Positions 63,282 to 64,000 of a DNA stretch of 64,000 nt are shown here, in pieces. Source of the stretch: Planctomyces sp. SH-PL62 (GTDB lineage: Bacteria; Planctomycetota; Planctomycetia; Planctomycetales; Planctomycetaceae); NCBI GenBank assembly GCA_945893045.1, contig CAMDEA010000003.1:62001-126000 (forward strand), read 5' to 3'. A program made the position numbers and the translations under genes. The notes beneath the pieces were generated by a model. The model worked only from the letters and a program-made list of their open reading frames with translations, ran no database searches and was not told where the DNA came from. The first letter of the stretch is position 1. Every line of letters begins with the position of its first letter.

Positions 63282-63998
63282 ATGCGGAATCCCATTCAGT
63301 TTCTGAGCCGATTTGTCACACGGAATCTCGCACGCCGTTCGCGCCGCCGATCGTTGGTGCTGCGACGCGGCGAGTCGCTGGAGTCGCGGCAGGTGCTGAC
63401 GTCGGCGTTCGTCAACGTCACGGGGCCGGTGGTGACGCTGGTCGTCGCGGGAGATGCCGGCAACAACGCCATCACGATCGAGCGGTTGGGTCCGAAGTTT
63501 CTGGTCAGCGATTCAGCGACCGGTTTTTCTCGCGAGTTCAATGCGGCCGGCATTAACCGTGTGTTCGTCGATCTGGGAGACGGCCACGACAGCCTGACGA
63601 TCAATGCGGCCGTGCGCTCGCGCGTCGAATGCGGCGGCGGCAACGACACGGTCTATGGCGGGATGAGCAGCGACATCATCAACGGTGGTGGCGACGACGA
63701 TGACTACATCGACGGCCGAGGCGGCAATGACATCATCGACACCGGCAGCGGACGCGACACGGTATTCGGCGGCAACGGCAACGATCGGATCACTTCGCGC
63801 GGCCCGTTTGTCGAGGCACACGGCGGCAACGGCGACGACTACATTCAGAGCACGCTCAACGGAGCCGACGACGTCATGTACGGCGACGCCGGCAACGACA
63901 CGCTCGACGGCGGCTACGGTCACGACTCGCTCTACGGCGGCGAGGGCGACGACTGGACTCACAATGCCGAAGCGGGTGACTACGAGCACACGTTTTGA
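63282..63998 (+). CDS. RTX-type calcium-binding repeat protein with N-terminal 'LESRQVLTS' motif
   Basis: 238 aa. RRGESLESRQVLTSAFV; GGGNDTVYGGMSSDIINGGGDDDDYIDGRGGNDIIDTGSGRDTVFGGNGNDRI. Confidence 0.9.
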   Translation: MRNPIQFLSRFVTRNLARRSRRRSLVLRRGESLESRQVLTSAFVNVTGPVVTLVVAGDAGNNAITIERLGPKFLVSDSATGFSREFNAAGINRVFVDLGDGHDSLTINAAVRSRVECGGGNDTVYGGMSSDIINGGGDDDDYIDGRGGNDIIDTGSGRDTVFGGNGNDRITSRGPFVEAHGGNGDDYIQSTLNGADDVMYGDAGNDTLDGGYGHDSLYGGEGDDWTHNAEAGDYEHTF

Positions 63999-64000
63999 TT

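Noticed and set aside
1-64000. tRNA, rRNA and riboswitch candidates
   Set aside because: No cloverleaf, rRNA or recognisable riboswitch consensus was seen by eye. A tRNAscan-SE/Infernal run would be needed to exclude them formally.

Overview
The window looks like a chromosomal segment of a Planctomycetota genome. This is inferred from DUF1549/DUF1553 (PSCyt) and DUF1501 proteins, an ECF sigma factor next to a Ser/Thr kinase-WD40 gene, and giant GEVED/cadherin/RTX proteins carrying an N-terminal 'LExRxLLS'-type motif. About 26 protein-coding genes are supported. No rRNA, tRNA or CRISPR array was recognised. The most notable observations are: (1) a probable leucine-responsive attenuator upstream of leuA, with a sigma70-like promoter, the leader peptide MRSDLRLLALSLLLR* (7 Leu in 15 codons), a 12-bp GC-rich terminator and then leuA; (2) about 20 compound palindromic or inverted-repeat elements in several families, roughly one per 3 kb, several inserted in frame inside genes and translated (VGQAFQPD...RLESLTY; ERGGVSPPV...NRGADATPLA); (3) a toxin-antitoxin module lying between repeated copies of the 3' end of a kinase-WD40 gene; (4) a CxxC...CxxC zinc-ribbon-like insertion in an FtsW/RodA (SEDS) protein; (5) a 6494-aa protein with 19 near-identical 110-aa repeats; (6) an alpha/beta hydrolase-like protein with a long 11-residue 'GAKSAGGVIST' tail. 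All calls come from reading the sequence and the supplied ORFs. No database searches were run.
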